Assembly (NCBI GenBank): GCA_027858795.1
Contig: JAQICF010000273.1
Coordinates: 1 to 28,328, forward strand
DNA from: Candidatus Delongbacteria bacterium
GTDB lineage: Bacteria; Delongbacteria; UBA4055
Direction: 5' to 3'
DNA: 28,328 bases
How positions within the stretch are numbered: position 1 is the stretch's first letter; each line of letters begins with the position of its first letter. The notes under the pieces are model-generated. The model was not told where the DNA came from. It searched no databases and saw only the letters and a program-made list of their open reading frames with translations. This document shows positions 16,744-25,700 of the stretch, piece by piece. Both the position numbers and the translations under genes were made by a program.

Positions 16744-16913
16744 ATAGGCTCAATTTGTCTTCTGTTTTTTTCTTAGAGTTACGATGTCCTACAACGGTCA
16801 TGGCAAAAAGCAGTGGGTCAAATCGAGTTAAAGCTCCAAGTGACCCATTGATGTTTTGCCAATGTTATCTTCTGTCGTAACTCTTTTTATCTGTTTAAAT
16901 TAAGCCTATCTGT
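16744..16913 (+). repeat. attC-like palindromic element, copy 3
   Basis: The core spans ACAAC (16791-16795) to GTTAT (16864-16868), with TGGCAAAA/TTTTGCCA and TGGGTCA/TGACCCA stems inside. The left arm ATAGGCTCAATTTGT (16744-16758) pairs 15/15 with the right arm of copy 2. The right arm AAATTAAGCCTATCTGT (16897-16913) pairs 17/17 with the left arm of copy 4. Right next to the core, GTTATCTTC pairs 9/9 with GAAGATAAC of copy 4 but not with this copy's own GATGTCCTACAAC. The right arm lies inside the C10 peptidase coding region and encodes its last residues. AGAGTTACGA/TCGTAACTCT does pair locally. Confidence 0.82.
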
Positions 16914-19900
16914 ACTTTTTAAAAGAGAGCTTTTAGTATTCGTAGCAACTACATAATAAAATAACTTGCTCTCGCTTAACGGAGCTACCCATTCAGTAAC
17001 GTTGAATGACCCATTTGTATCCTCTGTAAATGTACCATAAGGATCATCAGATGAATATACTTTATAGTTCGTAGCACCATCAACAGTATTCCATGTAAGC
17101 TTTATGTTTGGATCTTCATTGATTATTACAAGGTTAGAAGGTGATTCTAAATCTGTATAAATACTACCACTACAATCAAGCATCGGAGATTCATTATACA
17201 TAGTAATATCGGTATAGTGAGAAGTAACCGAATAGCTATAAAATTTACCAGTTTCTATTGAAGTATCGGTAAATGTCAAATTGGTTGTTTCTCCAATTTT
17301 GAAACCGTTTCGGTAAACATAATAAGTATCAAATGATTTTGTATCTTTTGCAACAGGCGGAGCAGTCCAGTTAACAATTACATTACCGTCAGTATAGAAA
17401 TTCTGATAATTTGACGGAGCAGGTTTAGATGCTTCTTTTGTGAAATCAACTTTAATCTCATCAAATAACACTGTTTGTTCGGTACTGGCAGGAGTAGTCG
17501 CAGAACCGTTTGTGATGAATTTCAATCCAAAATTCGAAACATCACCGAGTGGTTTATATGTTTTAATAAAACTGTGTGTAGGATCATAACCCCATGAATG
17601 AATATTATATTCTTCAATTTTAGGTGTTTTCTCTATTGTCCAGTTAACACCGTCTTTTGATGTTGCAATACTATAGTCAGCAAGTAGTTCATCAAAATTT
17701 GAAACTCCTGCTGACTTTGGTAATCCTATTGCAAATTCAAGAACTCTGTCCCATTGACCTGAAATAGCTAAAGATTGTCTTTGTAATGTTTCTTTACCTG
17801 GTGAATTTGTATTATACTTTGCTCCGAGAGAGTAACTGCCGATTGCAGAAGACCATGCGTTATTATACATTTCCCAGTTTGCTGTATCTTCTCCACCAGG
17901 CCAGTTGTCAGGCCAAACACCATCCTGCTCCCAGCTGAGATATAAAGGACAAACCTGTGTCAAAATATCCTGATTTACAGACATATTTACATAGTAATCA
18001 AGTTCATTCGATTTTATCATGTAAAATCCCGGTTCTGTTGACCAGTCAGGTATCCATTCAGCTGTTTCGTAAACGGCTTTACTATTGAAATCAATTGTAA
18101 AATTCTCAACAACCGTATTATCAGATTCTCTTAAAATATCAATGTATAAAGAATTGTATGCAGGTTGACCGAAAGGTCTCCATACCTGCATTTCCATTGG
18201 TTTTGATATCTGGTATGTTCTTTTCATACCGTACGGAACGGTTTCCGTAAACCATGGATCTTTGCGTAATTTTAGTTTCCATTGAGGTATTATGAACTGT
18301 ATAGTGTCAGTTTTTGCAATTTCAGAAACAATACCATAGCTTTGATACAAATCCTTTCTTATTGCCTGCATATATACTGTATAAGTACCCGGATACAAAT
18401 CAAGTGATCTCGGGTATCTCCAATAAAAATCCGAGTATATATCTTTCGATCTATCAGGATTTATGTATTTGATCGTACTTGAAGTGTTATTATCAAGTAT
18501 TTTTATCCTTTCAGGTCTGTATTCAAGCTGCTTTTTATCTTTCTTCTCAAATTCACAAAAATATGCAGTAGAGTCACAACCGTAATAGTCATAATATCCC
18601 TGAAGAAATATTGAAACTTCAAATCCGTTAAGCTCTGAAGCATATTCATCAATTATATCAAATCCATAGAGTATATTATCAAGACTGTCTGCAAAACCTT
18701 CTTCAGCATGAATAGAACCTAAAATTTCCAGTCTTGTTTCAAAATCGAACCATGATTCAGTCGCAGGTAAAGGAAAATCAATGTGACATTCTCTACCGCT
18801 TATTTCAACTCTGGTCACTATGCTGTCCAGAGTTGTAATATCACTTTTGGTTCTTGCAAACGCTTTTATGAAAAATGCCTTTCCAAGTGAATTATTTGTA
18901 TTCCAGTTTGGATATTCAAATATTCCGTTCTCAAGTATTGAATCAGTGTACATAAGAGTATATACAGCACCACCGATATCTTCCTTTAAATAAAAATCCA
19001 TTGCCATATCACAGTTTTCATAAGATTTGGATTTCGGGGGTGTAACGATTGAAGGTGTAACCTTTATAGGCTGTGCGTTTAAAGGTGGGAGAATATCATC
19101 GTATGATATATCTGTAAAATGCAAACCTAACTCACCAACTTCGATGTTGTCAATGTAATATTCATAAGAATTTTCATTGCTGGCTGAGTAAAAATGATAA
19201 CGTATGTTAATGGTATCATTTTTAAAGTTATTTAAACTTATGATTTTATCGGCATATTCTGATGTGCTGTTGAAATTCAGATGATCAATCTTAGAGATTT
19301 TGTTCCATGTAAGCCTGTTATCTTTAGAAACTTCGATTATCAGGCTATCACCTTCTACAATATGCTGATAATTGTCAATCTTATACTTAAATCGGAGTAC
19401 AGGCAAAGAATCACAGTCTAAGTTTATCTTTTTGATCAGAAAGGAGTCGTTCGTGTTAGGAACATAAACTCTTTTAAGTGCTTTGCTGTTATTATAACCA
19501 ACATTCCCTAGAGTTCTGTAGTTATCTTCATCAATGCCTATGAATTTAGGTATTTGGTTTATATCAATCGTTGAACTGGTAAAGACACTTTCAAAATTCT
19601 CGCTATAGGGAATGGAAAGAGCATTTGTAGTTTTATCAGGTATTACATTAAATATGGCTTTGTCTAATGTGTCAAGACTACCAGCAGAAGTGTACCATGT
19701 ATTACTTTCGTAGTTTGTAGATCCAAGATTAAAGTGAAATTTTTGAACGGAATCATCATATTTATCAATTATCCAAGTATGTTTGGTAGAGTCATTATCA
19801 GGAATCAAGTAGGCTGAGTAAATAATAGGATTATCGTTTTGTAATGCAAAAATGAGAGAATCTTTCCAATTTACCAATCCGTTAGGATACCAAGCAACTT

Positions 19901-20918
19901 TTGAAAGTAATTGTGAAGTATAATTAAAATATTTTGTAATATTGTGAGGTATGTCATCGGCCCATGCAGCAGTTCCGGGATAAATCCCATAATCAGCATT
20001 CAAAGAGATTCCTGCATGTTTACATAGAGTTGAAACAGCATCTAGTTGGTCATCCGTTACCATTAAAGAATCATACGCAAGCATATTTGCCCAATCGTAA
20101 GTTGTAGCTCCAAAATTTGCGGAAAGTAGTTCAGGGGGAGCTTTAGTATCTGCATACCACCCGTAAGAATTTTCTCCTATTCCCGTAACTGGCCATTCGT
20201 AATATTTCATCAATTGTGCCATTGCAAGTGGAGTACAGCCTACAAGAGTTGTATCGCCATTTGAAAGCTTAGGACAGTTACTATTAAAAGGGTTGTATTG
20301 ATGCCACTCTGTTTTTATTAATCCATCAGTGTTTTTACTGCTTTTTAAGTTTTTTTTTTCGAGCCACCAGTCTGGTTTGTATGAATTTGAATTATAATTT
20401 CTTTTTTCATGAAACTTATCTGGTGAAACATTGAGCTTATCCCATAATTTCTTTTCTCTTTCATTGATATGAATATCACCTTGCAATCCTTTTAAAACTG
20501 CCTCTTTGATCTTAAGATAAATTCGTTTTGCTGGTAAAGGTATTTTATTATCGTTAATTGATTTTACTTCTTTTGCTCTACCACTACTTCCACTAATGGC
20601 TCCTGGAGTAAAAATAAAATCATATGCAGGAATGAGAATATTACCTTGTGGATTGTAATTCACAATATAAAAAAATGCTATTCCATCCTCTTCATACGGA
20701 AATATATTTTTTATAACTGATTGTGAAGAGTCAACGCGAATTTCTTTCCATTCATGCTCTTCTTCGAACTCGTAATGATAGTAATTTACTGCGATATTGT
20801 GCAATTCTTCCTGTGTTATCTTGTGCGGATTTATTTTGGGGTCTGCTTCTGTGCTATCTGACATTGAAAAGACAATTGCAGTAGTTAAAAAGAAAATTAA
20901 TACTATTATTTTTTTCAT
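16887..20918 (-). CDS. giant secreted C10 (streptopain-like) cysteine peptidase (1343 aa)
   Basis: After a signal peptide (about 1-18), residues 35-115 form a C10-type propeptide (ITQEELHNIAVNYY, ending in FFYIVNYNPQGNILIPA). The catalytic domain has TEWHQYNPFNSNCP, then LVGCTPLAMAQLMKYYEWP with Cys228 as nucleophile, and KHTWIIDKY with His380 as the catalytic base, followed by KFHFNLG. These correspond to the GCVATAMAQIM and GHAWVIDGY/HINWGW blocks of streptopain-type enzymes. Beyond the roughly 420-residue protease are an anchor-J/MAM-like domain (about 430-605), a region shared with the second C10 protein, and Fn3-like modules. The last (about 1250-1330) carries LTWNTVDGATNYKVYSSDDPYGTF. 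The last residues TDRLNLNR are encoded within repeat copy 3. GAGAGG precedes the ATG. It is probably self-processed and surface-active. Confidence 0.92.
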   Translation of the reverse strand: MKKIIVLIFFLTTAIVFSMSDSTEADPKINPHKITQEELHNIAVNYYHYEFEEEHEWKEIRVDSSQSVIKNIFPYEEDGIAFFYIVNYNPQGNILIPAYDFIFTPGAISGSSGRAKEVKSINDNKIPLPAKRIYLKIKEAVLKGLQGDIHINEREKKLWDKLNVSPDKFHEKRNYNSNSYKPDWWLEKKNLKSSKNTDGLIKTEWHQYNPFNSNCPKLSNGDTTLVGCTPLAMAQLMKYYEWPVTGIGENSYGWYADTKAPPELLSANFGATTYDWANMLAYDSLMVTDDQLDAVSTLCKHAGISLNADYGIYPGTAAWADDIPHNITKYFNYTSQLLSKVAWYPNGLVNWKDSLIFALQNDNPIIYSAYLIPDNDSTKHTWIIDKYDDSVQKFHFNLGSTNYESNTWYTSAGSLDTLDKAIFNVIPDKTTNALSIPYSENFESVFTSSTIDINQIPKFIGIDEDNYRTLGNVGYNNSKALKRVYVPNTNDSFLIKKINLDCDSLPVLRFKYKIDNYQHIVEGDSLIIEVSKDNRLTWNKISKIDHLNFNSTSEYADKIISLNNFKNDTINIRYHFYSASNENSYEYYIDNIEVGELGLHFTDISYDDILPPLNAQPIKVTPSIVTPPKSKSYENCDMAMDFYLKEDIGGAVYTLMYTDSILENGIFEYPNWNTNNSLGKAFFIKAFARTKSDITTLDSIVTRVEISGRECHIDFPLPATESWFDFETRLEILGSIHAEEGFADSLDNILYGFDIIDEYASELNGFEVSIFLQGYYDYYGCDSTAYFCEFEKKDKKQLEYRPERIKILDNNTSSTIKYINPDRSKDIYSDFYWRYPRSLDLYPGTYTVYMQAIRKDLYQSYGIVSEIAKTDTIQFIIPQWKLKLRKDPWFTETVPYGMKRTYQISKPMEMQVWRPFGQPAYNSLYIDILRESDNTVVENFTIDFNSKAVYETAEWIPDWSTEPGFYMIKSNELDYYVNMSVNQDILTQVCPLYLSWEQDGVWPDNWPGGEDTANWEMYNNAWSSAIGSYSLGAKYNTNSPGKETLQRQSLAISGQWDRVLEFAIGLPKSAGVSNFDELLADYSIATSKDGVNWTIEKTPKIEEYNIHSWGYDPTHSFIKTYKPLGDVSNFGLKFITNGSATTPASTEQTVLFDEIKVDFTKEASKPAPSNYQNFYTDGNVIVNWTAPPVAKDTKSFDTYYVYRNGFKIGETTNLTFTDTSIETGKFYSYSVTSHYTDITMYNESPMLDCSGSIYTDLESPSNLVIINEDPNIKLTWNTVDGATNYKVYSSDDPYGTFTEDTNGSFNVTEWVAPLSESKLFYYVVATNTKSSLLKSTDRLNLNR

Positions 20919-20953
20919 TTTTTCCTCTCTAATTATTTGGTTTTAGATGTTCT

Positions 20954-20988
20954 AGAAACATTATATGAAATAATTAGTTTCTTATCAA
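20954..20988 (-). promoter_or_regulatory. promoter with AGAAAC-N17-GTTTCT palindrome (first C10 peptidase)
   Basis: Reading the - strand, TTGATA (20988-20983) is followed after 17 bases by TATAAT (20965-20960), ending about 40 bases before the start codon. AGAAAC and GTTTCT (plus-strand 20954-20959 and 20977-20982) form an inverted repeat that straddles the -10 box. The same promoter and palindrome occur before the second C10 gene with only a few base changes, so the palindrome may be an operator. Confidence 0.75.
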
Positions 20989-21004
20989 GTTAATTAAATA
21001 ATGA

Positions 21005-21041
21005 TAAAAAAGGTGATATGAATAATTCGATATCACCTTTT
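21005..21041 (-). terminator. intrinsic terminator after the Ig-like lipoprotein gene
   Basis: AAAAGGTGATAT (21008-21019) and ATATCACCTTTT (21030-21041) are exact complements around a ten-base loop. On the - strand the hairpin ends in TTTTTT, 19 bases after the stop codon at 21060. It separates this gene from the promoter of the following C10 peptidase. Confidence 0.88.
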
Positions 21042-21059
21042 AAATATTCTATAGTCTAA

Positions 21060-22166
21060 TTACTGAGCCAAAGCTTTAACTGACATTGTAATTTCACAAT
21101 CGTCATCACCTTGTCCATCATCTGCACCAGAATAAGTATTTGAGTAATTTAGTAGATTACCATTCGGTAATGTAGAAAGTGTCCAAATATAATAATTTCC
21201 TGCTTCATTGCAATAGTCAACAATATCGTCAGAAGCACCATCCTCATCCCAAACTTTTATTGATATCTTCACCTGTCTTGTTTTATCAGGTATGTCAAAA
21301 TCATAATAAATTGGTGTATTTATTTCTTGCGTATCGTATGAAGTTGATGTGAAGTGCTGGCTGTAAAGCACATCATCAATATACAAGTTAAATTCAAAAT
21401 AAGGGTCACCATAACCTGTTAAATCAAGGGGGTCAAGTTCCTGATAATGGTCAATTGAAACTCTTATAACTCCATTTCCATATAAAGCAAAATCATATTC
21501 TGAGTTAATTGAAATTGCATTGGATGTTTCACTATTATTTGATCCATCATACGCTATTGCATATACTGATCGACTTCCATCTGAATAACTATTGAAATTA
21601 ACATCAAAATAATAGATGCCTTTTGTATCTTTTGCGTAAATTGTTTCAACACTGCTACCATCAATGTATAGAGTAACTCTATTTATACTCGTATTGTCAG
21701 TAGCATCGACATTTATAGTAAATATTCCTGAGACATTTTGCCCGTTAGTTAAATTCGCAATAGTAACTGTTGGGGCTGCTGAGTCGCTGTTGTTAATCGT
21801 TATAGAACCAGTCTGAGCAGTATTACTTGAACCATCCGTAGCTTTAGCATAAACGATATGATTACCACTTGTAAGGTCACCAAAATTTACGTTAAAGTAA
21901 AAAACACCCTTTGATGTTTTTGCTTCAGTTGTTTCATACAGAGAACCATCAATGTACAAACTTACACTGTAAAGATCTGAATCATCTGCACTGACTTGCA
22001 CAGTATAAGAACCTAAGATATTCTGATTCTCAACTAGATTTGAAACTGTTACTGTTGGTGCTGTAGTATCTCCTGTAGGCGATGTAGATGTATCATCATC
22101 ACTACAAGACATAATCAATACGAATGACATTACAACAAGTAATACCAAGTTAATTCTTTTCAACAT
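21060..22166 (-). CDS. lipoprotein with two Ig-like repeats and a C2-like C-terminus (368 aa)
   Basis: I place the start at ATG 22166 because GGAGG sits six bases upstream; an in-frame ATG at 22178 would include that site. MLKRINLVLLVVMSFVLIMSC is a lipoprotein signal (lipobox I-M-S-C), followed by a DDDTSTSPTG linker. Two tandem repeats of about 90 residues begin TAPTVTVSNLVENQNILG and AAPTVTIANLTNGQNVSG. Each continues with LYIDGS, GVFYFNVNF/GIYYFDVNF and VYAKATDGSSN/VYAIAYDGSNN, a bacterial Ig (Big) pattern. The last 140 residues contain GYGDPYFEFNLYIDD and VWDEDGASDD, resembling the calcium-binding loops of a C2-like domain. It lies in the same block as the C10 peptidase downstream, with its own terminator between. 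It could anchor or present partners on the outer membrane; no enzymatic role is visible. Confidence 0.85.
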   Translation of the reverse strand: MLKRINLVLLVVMSFVLIMSCSDDDTSTSPTGDTTAPTVTVSNLVENQNILGSYTVQVSADDSDLYSVSLYIDGSLYETTEAKTSKGVFYFNVNFGDLTSGNHIVYAKATDGSSNTAQTGSITINNSDSAAPTVTIANLTNGQNVSGIFTINVDATDNTSINRVTLYIDGSSVETIYAKDTKGIYYFDVNFNSYSDGSRSVYAIAYDGSNNSETSNAISINSEYDFALYGNGVIRVSIDHYQELDPLDLTGYGDPYFEFNLYIDDVLYSQHFTSTSYDTQEINTPIYYDFDIPDKTRQVKISIKVWDEDGASDDIVDYCNEAGNYYIWTLSTLPNGNLLNYSNTYSGADDGQGDDDCEITMSVKALAQ

Positions 22167-22207
22167 TTTTTCCTCCATTATTTAGTTTTTGTTTTTCAAA
22201 TAAAAAT

Positions 22208-22350
22208 GGGACACAACTTTCGTTACATCCCAAACAAGAGGTATCACCAAACACCCACAAACCTAGAAGTAAGAAAGAAAGTGCCCCATAATGGACACTC
22301 TCTCCTTAAATAATTCAGGTTTGTTAAAAATTGGTGATTTTCTCGTTTAG
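22208..22350 (-). ncRNA. structured 5' leader element A
   Basis: On the - strand this leader folds into a long hairpin. The outer stem is ATCACCAA/TTGGTGAT (22338-22331 with 22250-22243), extended below by CTAAAC with GTTTGG. The middle stem is ACAAACCT/AGGTTTGT (22324-22317 with 22264-22257). The apical stem is AGTGTCC/GGGGCACT (22299-22293 with 22287-22280) with an ATTAT-type loop. It is followed by GGGATGTAAC..GTTGTGTCCC and a T-rich run (22231-22208), which looks like a terminator. The same architecture with different stem sequences occurs at 27457-27610 (element B), which supports selection on structure. The apical GGGCAC can pair with either the 5' GTGTCC or the 3' GTGTCC, as expected for a switch. 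It lies between a promoter and the lipoprotein gene. I recognise no known riboswitch class. Confidence 0.6.
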
Positions 22351-22460
22351 AATCGCTTTAAGAATAAAGCTTAGTAGCTCTAAAGCTACAATATTTTAAT
22401 TTATCATTTTATTTTATAGACAAAACTCCGTGATATATTATTTAATTTCGTTAAGTCTTT

Positions 22461-22489
22461 AAACTACTTAATAGTTTATGAATTGTCAA
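22461..22489 (-). promoter_or_regulatory. promoter TTGACA-N17-TAGTTT upstream of leader A
   Basis: Reading the - strand, TTGACA (22489-22484) is followed after 17 bases by TAGTTT (22466-22461). The flanking GGTAAAACTACTTGACAA is nearly repeated at the same place in the next block (27727-27732). The stretch between this promoter and the leader (22351-22460) is AT-rich with no other feature I can support. Confidence 0.55.
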
Positions 22490-22536
22490 GTAGTTTTACC
22501 AATACAGTTAGTAGTTATTATTTCACTTCATTATAT

Positions 22537-22706
22537 ACAGATAGGCTTAATTTAATTCTTTTATATGTTACGATTGAAGATAACGGATATGGCAAAAAGC
22601 AGTGGGTTAAATCGTGTTAAATCACCAAGTAACCCATTGATGTTTTGCCAATGTTATCTTCTGTCGTAACGTTCTATATTTATCTGTTTAAATTAAGCCT
22701 ATCTGT
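22537..22706 (+). repeat. attC-like palindromic element, copy 4 (near-perfect nested arms)
   Basis: Nested pairs from outside in are ACAGATAGGCTTAATTT (22537-22553) with AAATTAAGCCTATCTGT (22690-22706), GTTACGA (22567-22573) with TCGTAAC (22664-22670), GAAGATAAC (22576-22584) with GTTATCTTC (22653-22661), then TGGCAAAA/TTTTGCCA and TGGGTTA/TAACCCA. Together they make an inverted repeat of 170 bases. Because the flanking blocks on both sides carry the same arm type, local and cross-block pairing cannot be told apart here. The right arm overlaps the 3' end of the second C10 peptidase gene. Confidence 0.88.
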
Positions 22707-25700
22707 ATTCTTTATTAAAGTTCTCTTTGTATCCGTAGCTACTACATAATAAAACAACTTGCTTTCAGTTAAAGGAGCAACCCATTGCTCACCATTGAAT
22801 GTTCCTGAAGTGTCCACTGTAAAAGTACCATAAGGATCAACTGACGAATAAACCATATAACTGCTTGCACCTGCCACAGTATTCCAAGTAATTGTTACAT
22901 TGGTTGTATTTTCTGCTATTATAACATTTGCAGGGGTGGTCAGTGAAGATACAAAAATATCAACACTACAATCCAACATTGATGATACATCCCATGCTCC
23001 TGTTTCAGAATCTTCATAATAAGCTACTACAGAATAATTGTACATTGTATCACCAATAATAGAATTATCTGTATAACTTGTTGACGATGTAACAGCTAAA
23101 TCTGATCCGTTTCTGTAAATGTAGTATAAAGTTGGAGTTAAGCCCTTTGTTACAGGTGCGTCCCAGCTTAGATCAACTTTACTACCGTCTGTATTACCTG
23201 CGAAGTTCTGTCCACCGTCGGGTACAGGATCAGTTCTGTATCTTATTTGAATTTCATCATAGCATATTTGTTGTGATATTGTATCCTGTGGTGCTATCTG
23301 ATTTTGAGATACAAATTTTACTATTAAATTTTCTTCTGCGACAGTATTTTTTATTGGTGTCCACCAGTTAATAAATTTATAACCAGCAGTAGGATTCCAT
23401 GAGTATGGATTATAATCACTTACATTTGCCTGTCTTATTGCAGTCCAAGAAATTCCTCCATCTTTTGATAGTAACATTTTATAATCTGCATACATTTCTT
23501 GAAAATTAGCTCCGTCATAAGGTAATCCCATGAATACTTCAAATATTGCATCGTGCTGTAAGTTAAATGAAACTCCATCAGAAGAAAGGCTTTCATCGAT
23601 TGATTCACCTGTTTCTGTCACATATGTTGCTCCAAGTGAATAATCACCTATACCTGCATGACCTGCTATATAATTGTGGATTCTAAAATAATCATTATCT
23701 ATGTTTATTTCCCAAATATCAGACCATAATCCGCTATGTTCCCAATGTTCGTATAAAGGGCATATCTGTATAGTTTCTTTTTGGGTTACGATTGAACTGG
23801 TGTTTTCAAACTGTTCGGTTGCAGTTATTGTATAAAATCCTGGCTCGGTTGTACCTGTTGTTTCCCAATAAACATATTTTTTTCCTTTTGTGTTGTAATC
23901 TACCTGAAATGTAGCGACTTCAGTGTTATCATAATCTCTCGTTACAGTTATATCAACTATGTTATAGAGTGATTGGGTAAAAGGTCTCCAGATTTCAATA
24001 TACACATCATCATTTTGTGCATATTCTCGAAGAGAATTATGTGGAACTGCTCCTGGATACCATGGATCTTCTTTAAGTTTTAATTTCCAGTTCGGGATGA
24101 GGATTATATGACCATCGTATTCTGCTATAGGTGTCCAAAGATTATATTTGTAATATGCACCACATTCAACCCAATAAAATCCCGGTTTTAGATTTAAAGA
24201 AGTAGCATGTTCATAGTAAGTGGTGTCAAATTGTACTAAATCTTTAGTGGCTGATTTGCTTTCATTTTCTAATGAGGTATAATAATCGCTTAATCCTTGA
24301 AGTTCTGATGATCGATTATATAGAAAATGTTCATTTGGGAATTCGAAATTTTCATTGATATTCTTGAAACCTTTTAGCGAAGAAATAGTTGGTTTTATTC
24401 TTTTCAATTCTTCTTTGCTATGGATTCGCTTTGGAGTATAATCTGTTTTAACTTCTTTGTAATCAAATAAGGATTTATCTCCCTCTTTTGTTAAAGAATA
24501 GTCATAAGCTCCTACATCACAAAAATAACTGGAATCAGCATATGCAGGATCATCAATCCACATATCGTATCGATAATCCCAGATCCAGCCACCTACCAAT
24601 ACTATATCACCATCAAGAGTATCTCTAAAAGCAGGTTCAGCTTCAATGTATCCCTCAATCGTCAAAGGTAATTCAAAATCAAAGAATGAAGTCAAGTCTT
24701 GATAATCAGCAGGATATGTTATATAGCACTTTCTTCCACTGAATTGTACTCTGATTTCTGTACTGGTTAAGGTCGTATTGTCACTTTTAGTCCTTGCAAC
24801 TGCTTTGATCAGATAATTTTTTCCGAAGTGAGCATTTGTATCCCAGTTTGGATATTCAAAAACTCCGTTTTCAAGCAATGAGTCAGAATACATAAGAGTA
24901 TAATCCATAGCTGTACTATCTTCTTTTACATAAAAATCCATTACCATATCATAGTTTTCAAAACCTTTTGATTTAGGAGGTGTAACAATTGAAGGTGTAA
25001 CTTTGACAGATTGAGCATCACTAGGTTGTAAAATATCATCATAGGACAGATCAGTGAAATCTAAACCCAATTGACCAACTTCGATGTCGTCGATTAGACA
25101 AAAGTTGTTGCTTCCACCATAAGGGAATCGGAATCTAATATTAACAGTATCATTTTTGAATTCTTCCAAGCTAATGATATTGTCTACAAACTTATTCCAA
25201 TCATCAGGATTATAATTAGTTATATCCAATCTTCGAGTCTGATTCCAAGTTAATCGGTTGTCATCAGAAATTTCAATTATCATAGCAGTTGAACCTGAAC
25301 CAACCAAACCGTATTCATCCAAAATTTTATGTCTGAATTTAAGAATTGGAACTGAATCGCAGTTCAATTTAATTTTCTTTAATGCGAACCATTGAGAGTT
25401 ATCGCCAGAATTGCGAACGACCACACTTTTATTTCCTGTTAAAGTATCCTGATAGGTATGAAATGTTCTTAACAATCCAGGAGTAACTGTATGAGAAACT
25501 CCTATATATTTTGGAATTTGATTAATACTAGTACCAGTAACGACATCCTGAAAATCTTCTTTGTAGGGAATTGTTAATGCATTTTCATTTTTATCAGGAA
25601 TAGCATGGAAAATCGCATTCTGATCTAAAGTGATTTCAGAAACTGGATACCAGTTATTTAAATTAATATCCTCAGACCCTAAATTGAAATGAAATTCATT

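Noticed and set aside
22208..22350. Leader A as a known riboswitch such as cyclic-di-GMP, TPP or cobalamin
   Set aside because: I could not find the conserved core sequences of those classes in either leader; it is left as an unclassified structured element.
23132..23371. Short + strand open frames inside the large - strand genes (for example 23132-23371 and 14090-14455)
   Set aside because: They are antisense to long, clearly coding genes and show no ribosome binding site or recognisable protein features.
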